Shown here one piece after another: positions 25,401 through 35,632 of a DNA stretch of 64,000 bases. Position 1 is the first letter of the stretch, and each line of letters starts with the position of its first letter. Origin of the DNA: Glaciecola sp. XM2 (GTDB lineage: Bacteria > Pseudomonadota > Gammaproteobacteria > Enterobacterales > Alteromonadaceae); contig NZ_JAHEOJ010000019.1 in NCBI RefSeq assembly GCF_018595715.1, forward strand, positions 62,001-126,000, read 5' to 3'. A model generated the notes under the pieces. It made no database searches and was not told the origin of the DNA. It worked only from the letters and a program-made list of their open reading frames with translations. Made by a program: the position numbers and the translations under genes.

Positions 25401-27176
25401 ATGGGTAACAATCACTCGCAAGCAGAATTGGAAGACACTTCCAATTCTGCTTTTGTTCAACAAGCAAACGATAAAATAAAGGGTGCAAAAGCAAGCGCGA
25501 GCTTGAAACGTTCTGCCGGCAATACGTTCTTGCGAACTCAGGTGAACAGTGAGCGCAAAAGGTTACTTTTATCAGTGGCGTTTGGCGCGCTGGCGTGCGT
25601 TGCCATGCTATTTCAATGGGTGAGCTTTGCCAAACTCGCTGAAGCTGTCATCGTCTATGAAGTGGACTTGAATACGCAGGTGTCCTTGCTATGTATTTTA
25701 GCCATTAGCTTGCTAAGCAAGCCACTATTTCAGCAAGCCCAAAGCAAGTTTGCACACGATGCGAGTGTGAATATTCGAAACAATATTCGTCAAAAAATGC
25801 TGACAAAATGGCGACGCACAAGCCCGCTGGCACTTAAAGAGGTGTCGGCAGGTGCCTATGCGAGTCAGTTTGTTGAAGGTATCGAGAGTTTAGATGGATA
25901 CATCTCCCGCTACTGGCCTCAACAAGCCTTAGCCATCATTTCACCATTATTGATTTTAGCGGTAGTGTTTTATTTAAATTGGCTGTGCGGCCTGCTATTG
26001 CTCATCAGTGCTCCTCTCATCCCTACGTTCATGATTTTAGTGGGCATGGGAGCTGAGAAACTTAACCAAAAATATGCCCTGCAGCGCCAGCGATTAGCGG
26101 GCCACTTTCTCGATAGAGTCTCTGCGCTAAGCACTATTAAGTTACTCAATGCACAAGAGGAAATACTGACAGAGGTGCACGATGTGAGTGAGCGCTATCG
26201 ACGCGTAATAATGCGTACGTTGCGCGTTGCGTTTTTGTCATCCACGGTACTGGAATTTTTCACCAGTGTTGCTATTGCCGCATTGGCTATCTATATCGGA
26301 TTTTCCTTATATGGCGCAATTGCATGGGGGCCGTCAGCTAGCTTGACGCTGTTCTCTGGACTGGCGATTTTGATATTGGCACCGGAGTTTTTTCAGCCGC
26401 TGAGAATCTTATCGCAGTATTATCATGACAGGGCAACGGCGCTTGGCGCCGCTCACCATTTGGTGACGATGTTGTCAGGCCAAGATAGCGATGCCATGCG
26501 CAAGTCTTATGCAGACACGTCATCAAATGCTATTGCTGCGCCTCCTGCCACCTTAACATTGGAAGATTTAACGCTCGGTTATGCGGATAAAAGTGTGGGC
26601 CCAAGCAGTTTAAATATAACTGTAAAAACGGGCGAAATGTTGGTTGTTTATGGGCAGTCAGGCGCAGGAAAAACCACCTTATTAAATACTTTAGCGGGAT
26701 TTATTGAGCCCGTGAAAGGTAGCTTTACCATTACTTCTGAGTGTTCTTATGGCCTGGCCTATTTGCCACAATCTGCATGGATAAAAAACGCCACTATCCG
26801 TGAAAACTTACAAGCTTTGGCGCCTAACGCCAGCACGCAACAAATGCTCACAGCACTTGAACAATTGGGCTTATCTGATGAGCTAGATATTAGACATAAC
26901 GGTTTAAGTAGCGTCATTGGTGAGCATTCTGCTGGCCTTTCTGGTGGGCAGCTGCAGCGCATCGCATTTGCCAGGGTATTATTAAACCCAAGCCCAGTGA
27001 TATTGCTCGATGAACCTACCGCTAAACTCGACTCGCACAACAAAGCCTTTGTGCTTCAAGCCATAAGCCGCCTAAGAGCCCATTCAATGCTTGTGATTGC
27101 AAGCCACGATCCTGACCTGATTGAAATGGCCGATTTACGCATGAAGTTGAGCGAACAGGGGGTAGGGTACTCATGA
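25401..27176 (+). CDS. cydD: CydD subunit of the thiol-reductant ABC exporter
   Basis: The 591-residue half-transporter has an about 40-residue polar N-terminal extension, six membrane helices (about 50-340) and an ATP-binding domain. The Walker A motif is GQSGAGKTT (about 415), the signature SGGQLQRIAFAR and the Walker B PVILLDEPT. CydDC exports glutathione/cysteine to the periplasm and is needed for cytochrome bd assembly. The gene overlaps cydC by four bases (ATGA). Confidence 0.93.
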   Translation: MGNNHSQAELEDTSNSAFVQQANDKIKGAKASASLKRSAGNTFLRTQVNSERKRLLLSVAFGALACVAMLFQWVSFAKLAEAVIVYEVDLNTQVSLLCILAISLLSKPLFQQAQSKFAHDASVNIRNNIRQKMLTKWRRTSPLALKEVSAGAYASQFVEGIESLDGYISRYWPQQALAIISPLLILAVVFYLNWLCGLLLLISAPLIPTFMILVGMGAEKLNQKYALQRQRLAGHFLDRVSALSTIKLLNAQEEILTEVHDVSERYRRVIMRTLRVAFLSSTVLEFFTSVAIAALAIYIGFSLYGAIAWGPSASLTLFSGLAILILAPEFFQPLRILSQYYHDRATALGAAHHLVTMLSGQDSDAMRKSYADTSSNAIAAPPATLTLEDLTLGYADKSVGPSSLNITVKTGEMLVVYGQSGAGKTTLLNTLAGFIEPVKGSFTITSECSYGLAYLPQSAWIKNATIRENLQALAPNASTQQMLTALEQLGLSDELDIRHNGLSSVIGEHSAGLSGGQLQRIAFARVLLNPSPVILLDEPTAKLDSHNKAFVLQAISRLRAHSMLVIASHDPDLIEMADLRMKLSEQGVGYS

Positions 27177-28852
27177 GATTTTGGTTTGAATTAATTGTTA
27201 AAACCAACCTAAAACGAATCAGCGTAGGTATTTTACTGACGTTGATTACTATGCTCTCTGGGATCGCCTTGCTGATGCTCTCTGGTTGGTTTATCAACGC
27301 AACTGCACTGGCAGGCATTAGTATTGCTGCGGGTCTTGTGATTACCTTTGATATGTACGTGCCCGGTTCTGGTATTCGGTTTTTTGCTTTGAGTCGAACG
27401 ATTAGCCGTTATATTGAACGCATTTATAATCACGATACTATCTTAAGGCTGATTTCATTATTTCGAGTGACCTTGTTTAGGCGCTTATCGAATATGTCTT
27501 TACAACAATTGCGCGAAAGCTCCGATAGCGAGTGGCTAAGCAGGCTTACCGCCGATATTGATGCCCTTGACAGCATATTGGTGCGCTATATTTTGCCACC
27601 CATCGCCGCACTGTTGCTGATCATTGGTTTGAGTGTGTTTATCAGTGTCTTTTGGTTTGAGTTTGCCCTTTATTCGGGGTTATTTATGTTGCTTTGTTTA
27701 AGCTTGAGTGTTTTCTATACCATTAAAAGCACAGAAGCATCTTCTTCTAGCGCATGCGCAATCTTAAATCATTGCCGAACGCAGGTAATCGAGCATTTAA
27801 ATGGCTCTGTTGAATTACAATCATATCATCTTATGGACGTTCACCAACGTGGTCTCGATACTCGCTTGCAGCAATTGGACGTTGCACAAAACACGCTGAG
27901 TCGTAAAACGGTTCAATTGCAGTCTTTGTTAGACTGGGTATTAAATATCAATTTATTTGTGGTCAGTGTCGCGTTGCTGAGTGCTGTCAATAGCTCGGTT
28001 ATTACAGGCCCACAAGCGATTATGCTAGTCATGATGTTTTTAGGCGTAAACGAAGTGCTGCAAACTTTTGTGATGCAGTTTAGCACATGGGGTAAAACGG
28101 ATTTCTCAGCCGGTCGTTTAGCGAAGTTAGACGATTCTGGCGCAGTTTCTTTCATAAGTAATGAGTCTACTAAACACAATGTCAATTCAGTGTGTTCGCT
28201 TGCTGTGCGCCTTGTTGATGAACAAAAGGTCAGCATAAGTCAACAACAAGCAGTTAATCTTACGCTCTGTGATAATCAAATGTTAAACATTATAGGTCAA
28301 TCGGGAAGTGGCAAATCAAGCTTCGCTGATCTTTTGGCGGGCGTGACTGCCTTAAATTCGAAAAGCGAAGTACTCATAAACGATCGTCTGCATATCTCAG
28401 ATATTGCTAAAAACAGTTGGCACCAAAAGGTGACTTACCTCGAGCAGGCAAATACTATTTTCGCGGGAACCTTAGGATACAATCTTGTTATGGGTTTAAG
28501 CACGGTAGATGAACAATACGTGTGGAGTGTCTTAAAACAACTTGAATTAGCGCAATGGGTCAACAGTTTACCGCAAGGCCTCAATACTTGGTTAGGTGAA
28601 ACTGGCGGCAAGGTTTCTGGCGGGCAAGCTAGGCGGATTTGTCTTGCCAGATTGCTGCTGCGCGACCCTCAGCTAATTATATTAGACGAGCCATTTAATG
28701 GAATTGATGCAAATATGGCTAATCGAATTTGGAAGAACATCAGCCCGTGGTTATCGACTAGGATGGTGATTTTATTGACTCATCAACCTGCTGAATATTT
28801 GGCCAAGAATAAAGCGTTGTATTTGACACTAGATGCCGATTCTTCCAGTTAG
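27173..28852 (+). CDS. cydC: CydC subunit of the thiol-reductant ABC exporter
   Basis: The 559-residue half-transporter has six helices in the first 300 residues, then a nucleotide domain with GQSGSGKSSFADLLAG (Walker A), SGGQARRICLARLL and QLIILDEPFNGID (Walker B). It pairs with CydD. It lies last in cydABDC. Some frames overlapping its 3' end have no supporting features. Confidence 0.93.
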   Translation: MRFWFELIVKTNLKRISVGILLTLITMLSGIALLMLSGWFINATALAGISIAAGLVITFDMYVPGSGIRFFALSRTISRYIERIYNHDTILRLISLFRVTLFRRLSNMSLQQLRESSDSEWLSRLTADIDALDSILVRYILPPIAALLLIIGLSVFISVFWFEFALYSGLFMLLCLSLSVFYTIKSTEASSSSACAILNHCRTQVIEHLNGSVELQSYHLMDVHQRGLDTRLQQLDVAQNTLSRKTVQLQSLLDWVLNINLFVVSVALLSAVNSSVITGPQAIMLVMMFLGVNEVLQTFVMQFSTWGKTDFSAGRLAKLDDSGAVSFISNESTKHNVNSVCSLAVRLVDEQKVSISQQQAVNLTLCDNQMLNIIGQSGSGKSSFADLLAGVTALNSKSEVLINDRLHISDIAKNSWHQKVTYLEQANTIFAGTLGYNLVMGLSTVDEQYVWSVLKQLELAQWVNSLPQGLNTWLGETGGKVSGGQARRICLARLLLRDPQLIILDEPFNGIDANMANRIWKNISPWLSTRMVILLTHQPAEYLAKNKALYLTLDADSSS

Positions 28853-29016
28853 AGCGATTATTTTGTATAAACTGGCCGTCAGGATTGCAATGCTCTCAAA
28901 CAATTACCCCAAAAGCCTCGCTATCCAAGTATTCAAATCCGTACTCAAATCCCTACATAGTGCGAAGGCCCAAATGGGCGCAACGCTGACTGATGGTATT
29001 CAAGAAAAGACCCTGC

Positions 29017-29805
29017 TTAAAAAGGAATAAAAATATTCCCATCATTACAGTTGCCGGTGCATGAAAAGTCGCCATTATTACTAATGCTGCCGCTATCGTA
29101 TTGGTACTGTTTTTGAACAACCATACCTTTTTCTGGCACATTAAAAGTAACATTTACGACACCAAGTTGGCTTGTGATTGTGTTAGAAGCATCGCGTTGT
29201 ATGCGATTCATTAACCCCGCGTGCCCATGATTTAATAGACTAAGGGCATTACTACCAGACACCGTATACGTCACACTGATGACCTCTACTTGAACTTCTT
29301 CCTCCTCTTGCTCGTCATCTTCATTTGTACTCGTTGCCGAGGCGCTATTTGAGTGTATTGTTCTGGTGGCCTTGAATGTTGTACCAGTCAGGGATACATA
29401 TTTAGATAACAATTCGTTGAATTGAGAAGCAGTCACGCCCACATATTCTGCTGCTACTTGTATGTTATGTTGCGTGATATTTTGAACCTCATCCTGCAGA
29501 TTAATAGGCAATTCATCAAGCTGCTTTTCTAATTGCTTTACCTGCATCCAAGCGGCGCTTGCTTCTAGGTTTATCGCGTTTGGTAAGTTGTAAAATGCCC
29601 CAGAGAGGCTTTTTACTTCAATAAAGCGTTTGTATTGAGTCTGTGATAGCCCTAATTGCAATGCTAAGCGTAAGTCATTAGATATTATTTTACTTTCAGA
29701 CACTTTGAAGTTTTGAACGTTCTTTGAACCTAAGGCTTCGACTTCCATCATGGTAAAGCCGGTTAAAGCGATAGTGAGTGCTATTTTTGTAGTGATTATT
29801 TTCAT
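29017..29805 (-). CDS. secreted protein, unknown function
   Basis: The 262-residue protein has an N-terminal signal-like segment (TKIALTIALTGFTM) ending near residue 24. The middle is helical. A highly acidic EDDEQEEEEVQVEV stretch follows at about residues 160-173, then a beta-rich region and a short Cys pair (DFSCTGNC) near the end. No domain is recognised. It is isolated on the minus strand, convergent with cydC and preceded by a 300-base gap. Confidence 0.65.
   Translation of the reverse strand: MKIITTKIALTIALTGFTMMEVEALGSKNVQNFKVSESKIISNDLRLALQLGLSQTQYKRFIEVKSLSGAFYNLPNAINLEASAAWMQVKQLEKQLDELPINLQDEVQNITQHNIQVAAEYVGVTASQFNELLSKYVSLTGTTFKATRTIHSNSASATSTNEDDEQEEEEVQVEVISVTYTVSGSNALSLLNHGHAGLMNRIQRDASNTITSQLGVVNVTFNVPEKGMVVQKQYQYDSGSISNNGDFSCTGNCNDGNIFIPF
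29020..29039 (-). terminator. small terminator-like hairpin overlapping the gene end
   Basis: On the minus strand GGAATA and TATTCC (29024-29039) pair around a TTTT loop and are followed by TTTTT. The hairpin overlaps the last codons of the secreted-protein gene. The stem is only six A/T-rich pairs, so it is a weak candidate. Confidence 0.3.
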
Positions 29806-30108
29806 TTATTTTTCCATTAGTAAACGCAGTGGGTTAAAAAATCTTTGTAAACCATGTCAAAAACTAGCATACGTTGTGTGGTTGTCAATTTTCAGGTGAT
29901 TGCCTCAGATAGAAGAAAGCACTACTTAAGTTGCTATGGAAAATTACTTAACAGTCTGACTAGCGCATGAAGCTTTGTAGTTGAGTAGTCATATGTTCAA
30001 CGGGCTTTAAACATATATGAATTATTGTATTGTTGGCGTTAATAACGGCAGTTAAAAACTGCCGTTATTTTTATTAGACTAACGGGTAGCGAGAAAACAG
30101 CGTTAACT
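29806..30108. other. intergenic region without a gene
   Basis: This 303-base gap separates two leftward genes. Apart from the hairpin at 30041-30069 I see no RNA gene or repeat. A TTGACA hexamer on the minus strand (29861-29856) may be a -35 element, but its -10 partner (TTAACC after 17 bases) is poor. Confidence 0.4.
30041..30069 (-). terminator. strong stem-loop downstream of the S9 peptidase gene
   Basis: AATAACGGCAGTT (30041-30053) and AACTGCCGTTATT (30057-30069) form a perfect 13-base stem with an AAA loop, 39 bases past the stop codon of the leftward S9 peptidase gene. The T-run (TTTTATT) is on the plus-strand side, so it is best as a terminator for rightward transcripts and a 3' hairpin for the leftward one. 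Confidence 0.6.
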
Positions 30109-32076
30109 CTATTTACCTATATTCTCATTAAAGAACTCAACCATTGCGGTATAAAGTTCGTATCGTCCCGACTCATCAAACACGCCGTGTCCGGCGCGGC
30201 TGAAGTTCAGATAGGGTACTTCTTTACCATTGGCCTCTAAGCGCTCTTTGAGTACTTCTGAGTTTTCAACAGATACTCGGGCGTCGCGCTCACCGTGAAT
30301 AAGCATGATATTGGCCTTGATTTTATCAGTGAAGTTTACCGGAGAGTTTGCGGCAAGCTCCTCAGGATCCGTGCCTATTACACGCTCAAGATATGCCTGA
30401 CCGCCCAATGATCGGGTGATATCCGAGTCGGTGTAGGCAAAGCTTAAGTCATACAATCCAACGTAGCCAATAGCACATTTGTACATGTCAGGGGCTCTGA
30501 CCGTTGCCATTACCGCGGCATATCCGCCATAACTGGCACCATAGGTACACATGCGGTCTCTATCTATAGGGAAGTTAGCTACGGTATATTCGGTGGCGTC
30601 GAGAATGTCTTGAATCATTTTACCGCCCCATTCTCTATAGCCTGCTCGTAAATAAGCATCGCCATAACCACCGCTACCTCTGAAGTTTACTTGTAGCACA
30701 GCATATCCGCGATTCGCGAGTAATTGACTTTCAGTGTCGAACTCCCAGCGGTCATAAACGCCATGTGGACCGCCATGAAGCATGACGACCATAGGGAGTT
30801 TGTCTTCTGCTGTGGTGCCTTGTGGCAGCGTAACGTAGCCATGAACCGTTAAACCATCCTCGGTTTCAAATGAAATGGGTTGTTTTGCTGACAATATGCG
30901 AGGGTCAATCCATGAGCGGTTCGCCCAAATAAACTCAGCGCCATTGGTCTTGGTATTGAACAAATAATACTCGCCGGGGTTCACATCACTGTCGATGCGT
31001 AAAAGCAAAATTTCGCCATTCTTACTTTGGCTAGGAATAGAGACTTTCTGACTGCCAAAAGCCGGTATAAGACGCTTATGAAGACTAGCGGTTTCGCTTT
31101 CTACCGGGGCATAGCTATATTGGACTTTGCCTGGATAGCTCATCCCGACCACCGGCATGTTAAGCGCAGGATCCCAATTAATGTCAAAAATATCGGTGGT
31201 GATATCACCAAATAATTTGCTCACCTCTTGGGTTTCTAAATCAAGCTGATAAATAGTGTTTAACTCTTTGTCAGTCATATCGCCATAGGCAAATACTTTT
31301 GTGCCGTCGTTGCTCAGTGCAATTGGCACAAAATCAGGAATACCATCTACCTCAAAAGGCGTCCATTCATCATCTTCTGATTTACGTGATGCAGTATTTA
31401 GCGTATTTGTTTCATCTATCCAGCGTGCAAATTTAATGTCGCCATTTTGCGTGGCAAAGACTTTTGCGCCTGGGAAGGGGATGGTTTCGACTCTTCTGCG
31501 CGTACCGGTATAAACATTTAAGCGGACGATGTTAGGATTCTTTTTGCGGTCATCGTACAAGGTATTACCAATTAAGGTCCAGGGATACTCGGCCACAAGA
31601 ATGTATTTATCGTCTTCGGGCAAATAGCTTAAGATTTCTGCGCTAGCTCGCACATCTTCACGATTAGAGATCCGGCTACCGGTTTCAGCATTACCAGCAC
31701 GATACCCAAATAGGATGGTGGAGCGAGAGCCGTCTATATTGATCGCAAATAGCTCACCGGTTGCTACAGGCGCGTCGTAACGAGACTGTTTTTCTTGTAA
31801 TTGATAAACAATGCGTTCGTTGTTAATCCACTCGGCTGAGTGAATCTGTCCCTTATTTGGTGGTCTTACGCCACCAACGACATTCATTGTTTTTGTTTCT
31901 ATAAACAAGATAGCAACGAGTCCTTCAACTCTTACACGCGCGAACACGTGCTTACCATCGGGTGAAAGTTCCATGTCTAAATAATCGCCATGACGCGTGA
32001 ATTGTTCCATGGGGAGTTCGGTAGAGTAGGTAGTAAAAGAGAGTAAAAATATTAATGATGCTAACAGCAACTTCAT
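30109..32076 (-). CDS. S9-family prolyl oligopeptidase/acylaminoacyl-peptidase, exported
   Basis: The 655-residue protein has a signal peptide (LLLASLIFLLSFTTYSTE), an N-terminal beta-propeller-like half (WD/TolB-like, about 25-390) and a C-terminal alpha/beta hydrolase. The nucleophile motif is GASYGGYAAV (Ser at about residue 513). GGPHGVYDRWEF marks the oxyanion loop, and the catalytic His lies in SRAGHGVFDE. Members cleave short peptides after proline or release N-terminal residues; periplasmic location is inferred. The length fits S9C-like enzymes. A TGG-to-gap upstream contains no further gene. Confidence 0.9.
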   Translation of the reverse strand: MKLLLASLIFLLSFTTYSTELPMEQFTRHGDYLDMELSPDGKHVFARVRVEGLVAILFIETKTMNVVGGVRPPNKGQIHSAEWINNERIVYQLQEKQSRYDAPVATGELFAINIDGSRSTILFGYRAGNAETGSRISNREDVRASAEILSYLPEDDKYILVAEYPWTLIGNTLYDDRKKNPNIVRLNVYTGTRRRVETIPFPGAKVFATQNGDIKFARWIDETNTLNTASRKSEDDEWTPFEVDGIPDFVPIALSNDGTKVFAYGDMTDKELNTIYQLDLETQEVSKLFGDITTDIFDINWDPALNMPVVGMSYPGKVQYSYAPVESETASLHKRLIPAFGSQKVSIPSQSKNGEILLLRIDSDVNPGEYYLFNTKTNGAEFIWANRSWIDPRILSAKQPISFETEDGLTVHGYVTLPQGTTAEDKLPMVVMLHGGPHGVYDRWEFDTESQLLANRGYAVLQVNFRGSGGYGDAYLRAGYREWGGKMIQDILDATEYTVANFPIDRDRMCTYGASYGGYAAVMATVRAPDMYKCAIGYVGLYDLSFAYTDSDITRSLGGQAYLERVIGTDPEELAANSPVNFTDKIKANIMLIHGERDARVSVENSEVLKERLEANGKEVPYLNFSRAGHGVFDESGRYELYTAMVEFFNENIGK

Positions 32077-32307
32077 AGCGCCTTCCTTGTTGTTCTAAAA
32101 TATCCAGTAATTATTTTGATATGTCTATCGTTCAATCAAAAACTTACCAAATAGATGACGGCTTTGCTACAAATTTCACTTTTTTGCGCGAAAAAAGGCT
32201 TAAGTGTTTAAAGGTCCACCGGTAAATCGTACCTCAAGGTAACGACGGGCAGCGCGTTAAGAGCGACGCTCTTGTAGGTGTAAGTGCACTTTCGTACTGT
32301 AATTTGC

Positions 32308-34848
32308 CTAACTTGATTCTCTAAGCAACTGGGCAGGCTGAATTTTCAACTTTTGGAATAAATAAAGCGCCCCGAGAGCAAATACAATAAGTGATGAGAG
32401 TATTGCCACTGTAATGCCTAACCAATATACGTCCCATGCAAATAGCTTCAGTCGCACTTGTAAAACGAGTGTGGCGATTGTGAGCCCTAAAACAACCGAA
32501 AAGCTACTGACCACTGCTGCTAGAAAGGCGTATTCAATGGCAATTGCACGTCGAATATAAGAAATTCGTGCCCCCATACAATATAGAATAATGGCATGAT
32601 AGCTTTGCTTGCTGCGGCCAGCTGCCATTACGCTCGCTAGCACCATTAAGCTTACCAACAAACTGATAGACGAAATCACGGTTAATCCGCTGGAACCTTT
32701 GTTTAATAGGTCACTGGCCGAATCAATAAGATCTTGAGTACGAACCGTAATGATATTGGGATAATTACGCGCCAATTGTGATTGCAGGGTCAGCGCTTGC
32801 TCATTGTCCATATACACGGTACCCACATAAGACGTGATGAAATCATCGAGTGCACCATCAGAAAAGATAGCTTCAAACCAAAAGCGGGTTTGTATGCCTT
32901 GTTGGCTATAGATACCGGTGAGTACTCCTGTGCGCTCGATGCCAACGATGGTAAATTGAACGGTATCTCCAATCTCTAGGCGCATTTGATTGGCTTCTCT
33001 ATCTTCCATAATAAATGCAAAGTCGAGTTGGTCGTTTTCGGCGATGCTTTGCTCTAAAGCGTCGTCCCATATTTCACCCTCAACCATCTTTATGCCGTCG
33101 ATATTGCCGGTTAAGTAGCTTAGCTTGTGCTCATCGCGGGCCATGTCCTGCCAATCGATTTGTTGGTCTGCTAAGTCGCGTATGGCAGTATCGTTAATGG
33201 ACGACACGCGTGCTCGAACGATGGGCGACAAAGATAACTTGGTCACCGAATCGAATTCTTGTGTGATGCTGGTGACGGCATCTTTTTGCTCAGCGAGCAC
33301 GTCATAAACCACCAGTGCAGGAGACTCGTTAGGAATAGTCGTTTGAACCAATCGAAGCAAAGCAATCACAATAACGGTGCAGGCAACCAACAGCGTCAGC
33401 GCAGTGCCTAAAGACAGCAGCGTGATTCGCAAGGGCGTGCCGGGGCGATGCATATTAGCAAGTGCTAAACGTGTTGCTGCATGACTGGCGAGCCAAGGTC
33501 GCTGCTCCATCTTTTTGGATAGCTTGCGTAAACCGTGCACCACAGCCTCAAAAAATGCCAAGCATAAGAGCACCGTTGCCAAAAACGCCAAGCCAAATAA
33601 AAGGTTAGGAATAGCCAGCAATACAATGAAAGCCAGCAGTACGGCACTTGCGTAGCTGGCAATACGCCAACGTGGACTAATTCTATCGCCGCCAATATTG
33701 TTGGCTCTAAACAAATGCGCCACATCCACTTGCAGGGCTCGTCCTAAAGCCGGCAGCGCAAAGGTAAAAGCCGTTACCATGCCAAAAAAACAAGCCGCGA
33801 TTGCCGCTATCATCACGTCGCTCGCTTGCAAAGCAATGGGCAGGTCTTGCGCTAAAACTTGGCTGCCTAACATAGCCATAATGCTACCAAGCGCGACCCC
33901 CAATAGGCCTGAAATGCCACCAAGGAGAGCGATCTGGATGATAAAAACTTGCCCAATTCTGCCATCTCTAAGCCCGCAAGCCTTCAAAGTTGCAATAGTT
34001 TCGCGTTTACTTTGTAGATACACCGATATGCTGTTGTAAACCCCTAAGCCACCAATAAACAAGGTGCTAAATGCAACAATCAGCAAGCCAGATGCAATTT
34101 GCGAAAGACGCTCTGCGATGCGCTCGCTCCTATCCTCAAAGGTTTGTATTTCCCAATCAGTGTTTGGGAATTGTGCGATGAAATTCGCCTCCCAAGTTTT
34201 CACATCAAGCGAGGTTTTAATGCGATATTCATGTTCTACGCGGCTACCTGGCAAGATAAGATTTGAAGCATCCATTGCCGATTCTGATATGAGCACCGGT
34301 GCGCCGCGCCAATTTGCGTTTAATCGACGGTCGGGCTGCTCTAGCACCAAAGCGCGAACCTCAAGTTCCAAATCGCCGATATAAATAATATCTCCAACAC
34401 TGAGTTTTGAGCGCTCTGCCAATAAAGGGTCAATCGCCACGCCCCATTGGCCATCAACCTGCTCTAGCGCCGCGCTCAGCGCTTGATTGGGTTCAAGCAG
34501 TAACTCTCCATAGAGAGGGTAGGCGTTATCGGTACTTAATAATTCAACGAGGGAAAATTCATCGCTTTGTGTACTCATCATGGTATCGAGTTCACGGGTG
34601 AGTGATATTTCAGAGGTGTTTGCAATCCAATCTAATACCTCTTGCTCGATGGCTTGGCTGGACTCAATTTCGACATCGCCTCCCATCAGCGCGCGAGTAT
34701 CCGACAGCAAGACGCGATCGAGCATTTGATAAAGACTTGCCGCCGCCATTACCAAGCACACGCCAAACATCAAGCAAGCGCAAAAGAGCCACAAGCGTTT
34801 GAGGCTTTGAGTCAAATCACGCCATGCAAATTTAAGCTGAAAGTTCAC
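32308..34848 (-). CDS. FtsX-like ABC permease (YbbP type)
   Basis: The 846-residue permease has two FtsX-like modules. The first helix lies at about residue 25. Three-helix groups occur near 260-380 and again near 720-840, separated by large periplasmic domains, with four extra hydrophobic segments in between. This is the YbbP layout (804 residues in E. coli). GTG 34848 is preferred because AGGA stands five bases upstream; an earlier GTG (34863) is possible. Its start overlaps the ATPase end. The partner YbbA-like ATPase is directly upstream. The cargo is unknown; lipoprotein or phospholipid handling is only conjecture. Confidence 0.85.
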   Translation of the reverse strand: MNFQLKFAWRDLTQSLKRLWLFCACLMFGVCLVMAAASLYQMLDRVLLSDTRALMGGDVEIESSQAIEQEVLDWIANTSEISLTRELDTMMSTQSDEFSLVELLSTDNAYPLYGELLLEPNQALSAALEQVDGQWGVAIDPLLAERSKLSVGDIIYIGDLELEVRALVLEQPDRRLNANWRGAPVLISESAMDASNLILPGSRVEHEYRIKTSLDVKTWEANFIAQFPNTDWEIQTFEDRSERIAERLSQIASGLLIVAFSTLFIGGLGVYNSISVYLQSKRETIATLKACGLRDGRIGQVFIIQIALLGGISGLLGVALGSIMAMLGSQVLAQDLPIALQASDVMIAAIAACFFGMVTAFTFALPALGRALQVDVAHLFRANNIGGDRISPRWRIASYASAVLLAFIVLLAIPNLLFGLAFLATVLLCLAFFEAVVHGLRKLSKKMEQRPWLASHAATRLALANMHRPGTPLRITLLSLGTALTLLVACTVIVIALLRLVQTTIPNESPALVVYDVLAEQKDAVTSITQEFDSVTKLSLSPIVRARVSSINDTAIRDLADQQIDWQDMARDEHKLSYLTGNIDGIKMVEGEIWDDALEQSIAENDQLDFAFIMEDREANQMRLEIGDTVQFTIVGIERTGVLTGIYSQQGIQTRFWFEAIFSDGALDDFITSYVGTVYMDNEQALTLQSQLARNYPNIITVRTQDLIDSASDLLNKGSSGLTVISSISLLVSLMVLASVMAAGRSKQSYHAIILYCMGARISYIRRAIAIEYAFLAAVVSSFSVVLGLTIATLVLQVRLKLFAWDVYWLGITVAILSSLIVFALGALYLFQKLKIQPAQLLRESS

Positions 34849-35515
34849 TGTTGTCCTCAACACGTAATTTACCTGATTCGAGCCAAAACAAACGTTTGCA
34901 GCGCTGTGCTAAACGCATGTCGTGCGTCACGAGTACTAAGGTTGCGTTTGACTGTGCATGCAGATCAAACAGTAAATCTGCTACGCGATTACCCGTGTTT
35001 TCATCTAAATTACCGGTGGGTTCATCGGCCAGTATCAGCCTAGGTTCGTGCACCAAGGCTCTTGCAATGGCAACTCGCTGCTGTTCGCCACCCGATAGTT
35101 GCTGTGGGTAATGTGATATACGATGAGCAAGACCTACGCGTTCTAGCATGTCTTTGGCACGCTGTGATGCGTTAGCTTTGCCTGCGATATCAAGGGGTAG
35201 GGCAGCATTCGCTAGTGCAGTTAAACTGTCGATTAAGTGAAAGGATTGAAACACAATGCCCATGTTGTCGCGCCGAAAGTCTGCCAGCTCATCTACCGAT
35301 AAGCCTGATAATGCTTGTTGGTCAAGCTCAATCTTTCCGTGCGTGGGTTGCTCTAAGGCTGCAAGCAGCTGCATTAAGGTGGTTTTGCCTGATCCAGATG
35401 GCCCAACGATGGCGACGGTGTCACCTCGCTGCATGCTAAAATTTAGATTATCAAGTACCCGCAGAGGCGCACCCTCTTGCCCATACTCCATGGTTAGATC
35501 AGAAACCTGTATCAC
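34832..35515 (-). CDS. ABC transporter ATP-binding protein (YbbA/LolD-like)
   Basis: The 227-residue nucleotide-binding protein has Walker A GPSGSGKTTLMQLL (about 38-51), Q-loop IVFQSFHL, signature LSGGEQQRVAIARAL and Walker B LILADEPTGNLD, with an H-loop VTHDMRLA. It matches the LolD/MacB/YbbA branch that works with FtsX-type permeases. The permease gene overlaps its 3' end by 17 bases, so the two are coupled. Confidence 0.92.
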   Translation of the reverse strand: MIQVSDLTMEYGQEGAPLRVLDNLNFSMQRGDTVAIVGPSGSGKTTLMQLLAALEQPTHGKIELDQQALSGLSVDELADFRRDNMGIVFQSFHLIDSLTALANAALPLDIAGKANASQRAKDMLERVGLAHRISHYPQQLSGGEQQRVAIARALVHEPRLILADEPTGNLDENTGNRVADLLFDLHAQSNATLVLVTHDMRLAQRCKRLFWLESGKLRVEDNSELSA

Positions 35516-35632
35516 GCATCCCCCTGCTAGCTTTACCTTTTATAAAATCAATGGAGGATACGAAAAACTGTGATAGTCAGACCACTCAGCGCTGTTTGAT
35601 GGTGACTTACGTTCATTCAGCAGACCCTTAGC

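Noticed and set aside
28833-29030. 65-codon frame over the cydC end, considered as cydX-like
   Set aside because: CydX has a single hydrophobic helix with a conserved start; this frame is polar, overlaps cydC, and lies after cydC rather than cydB.
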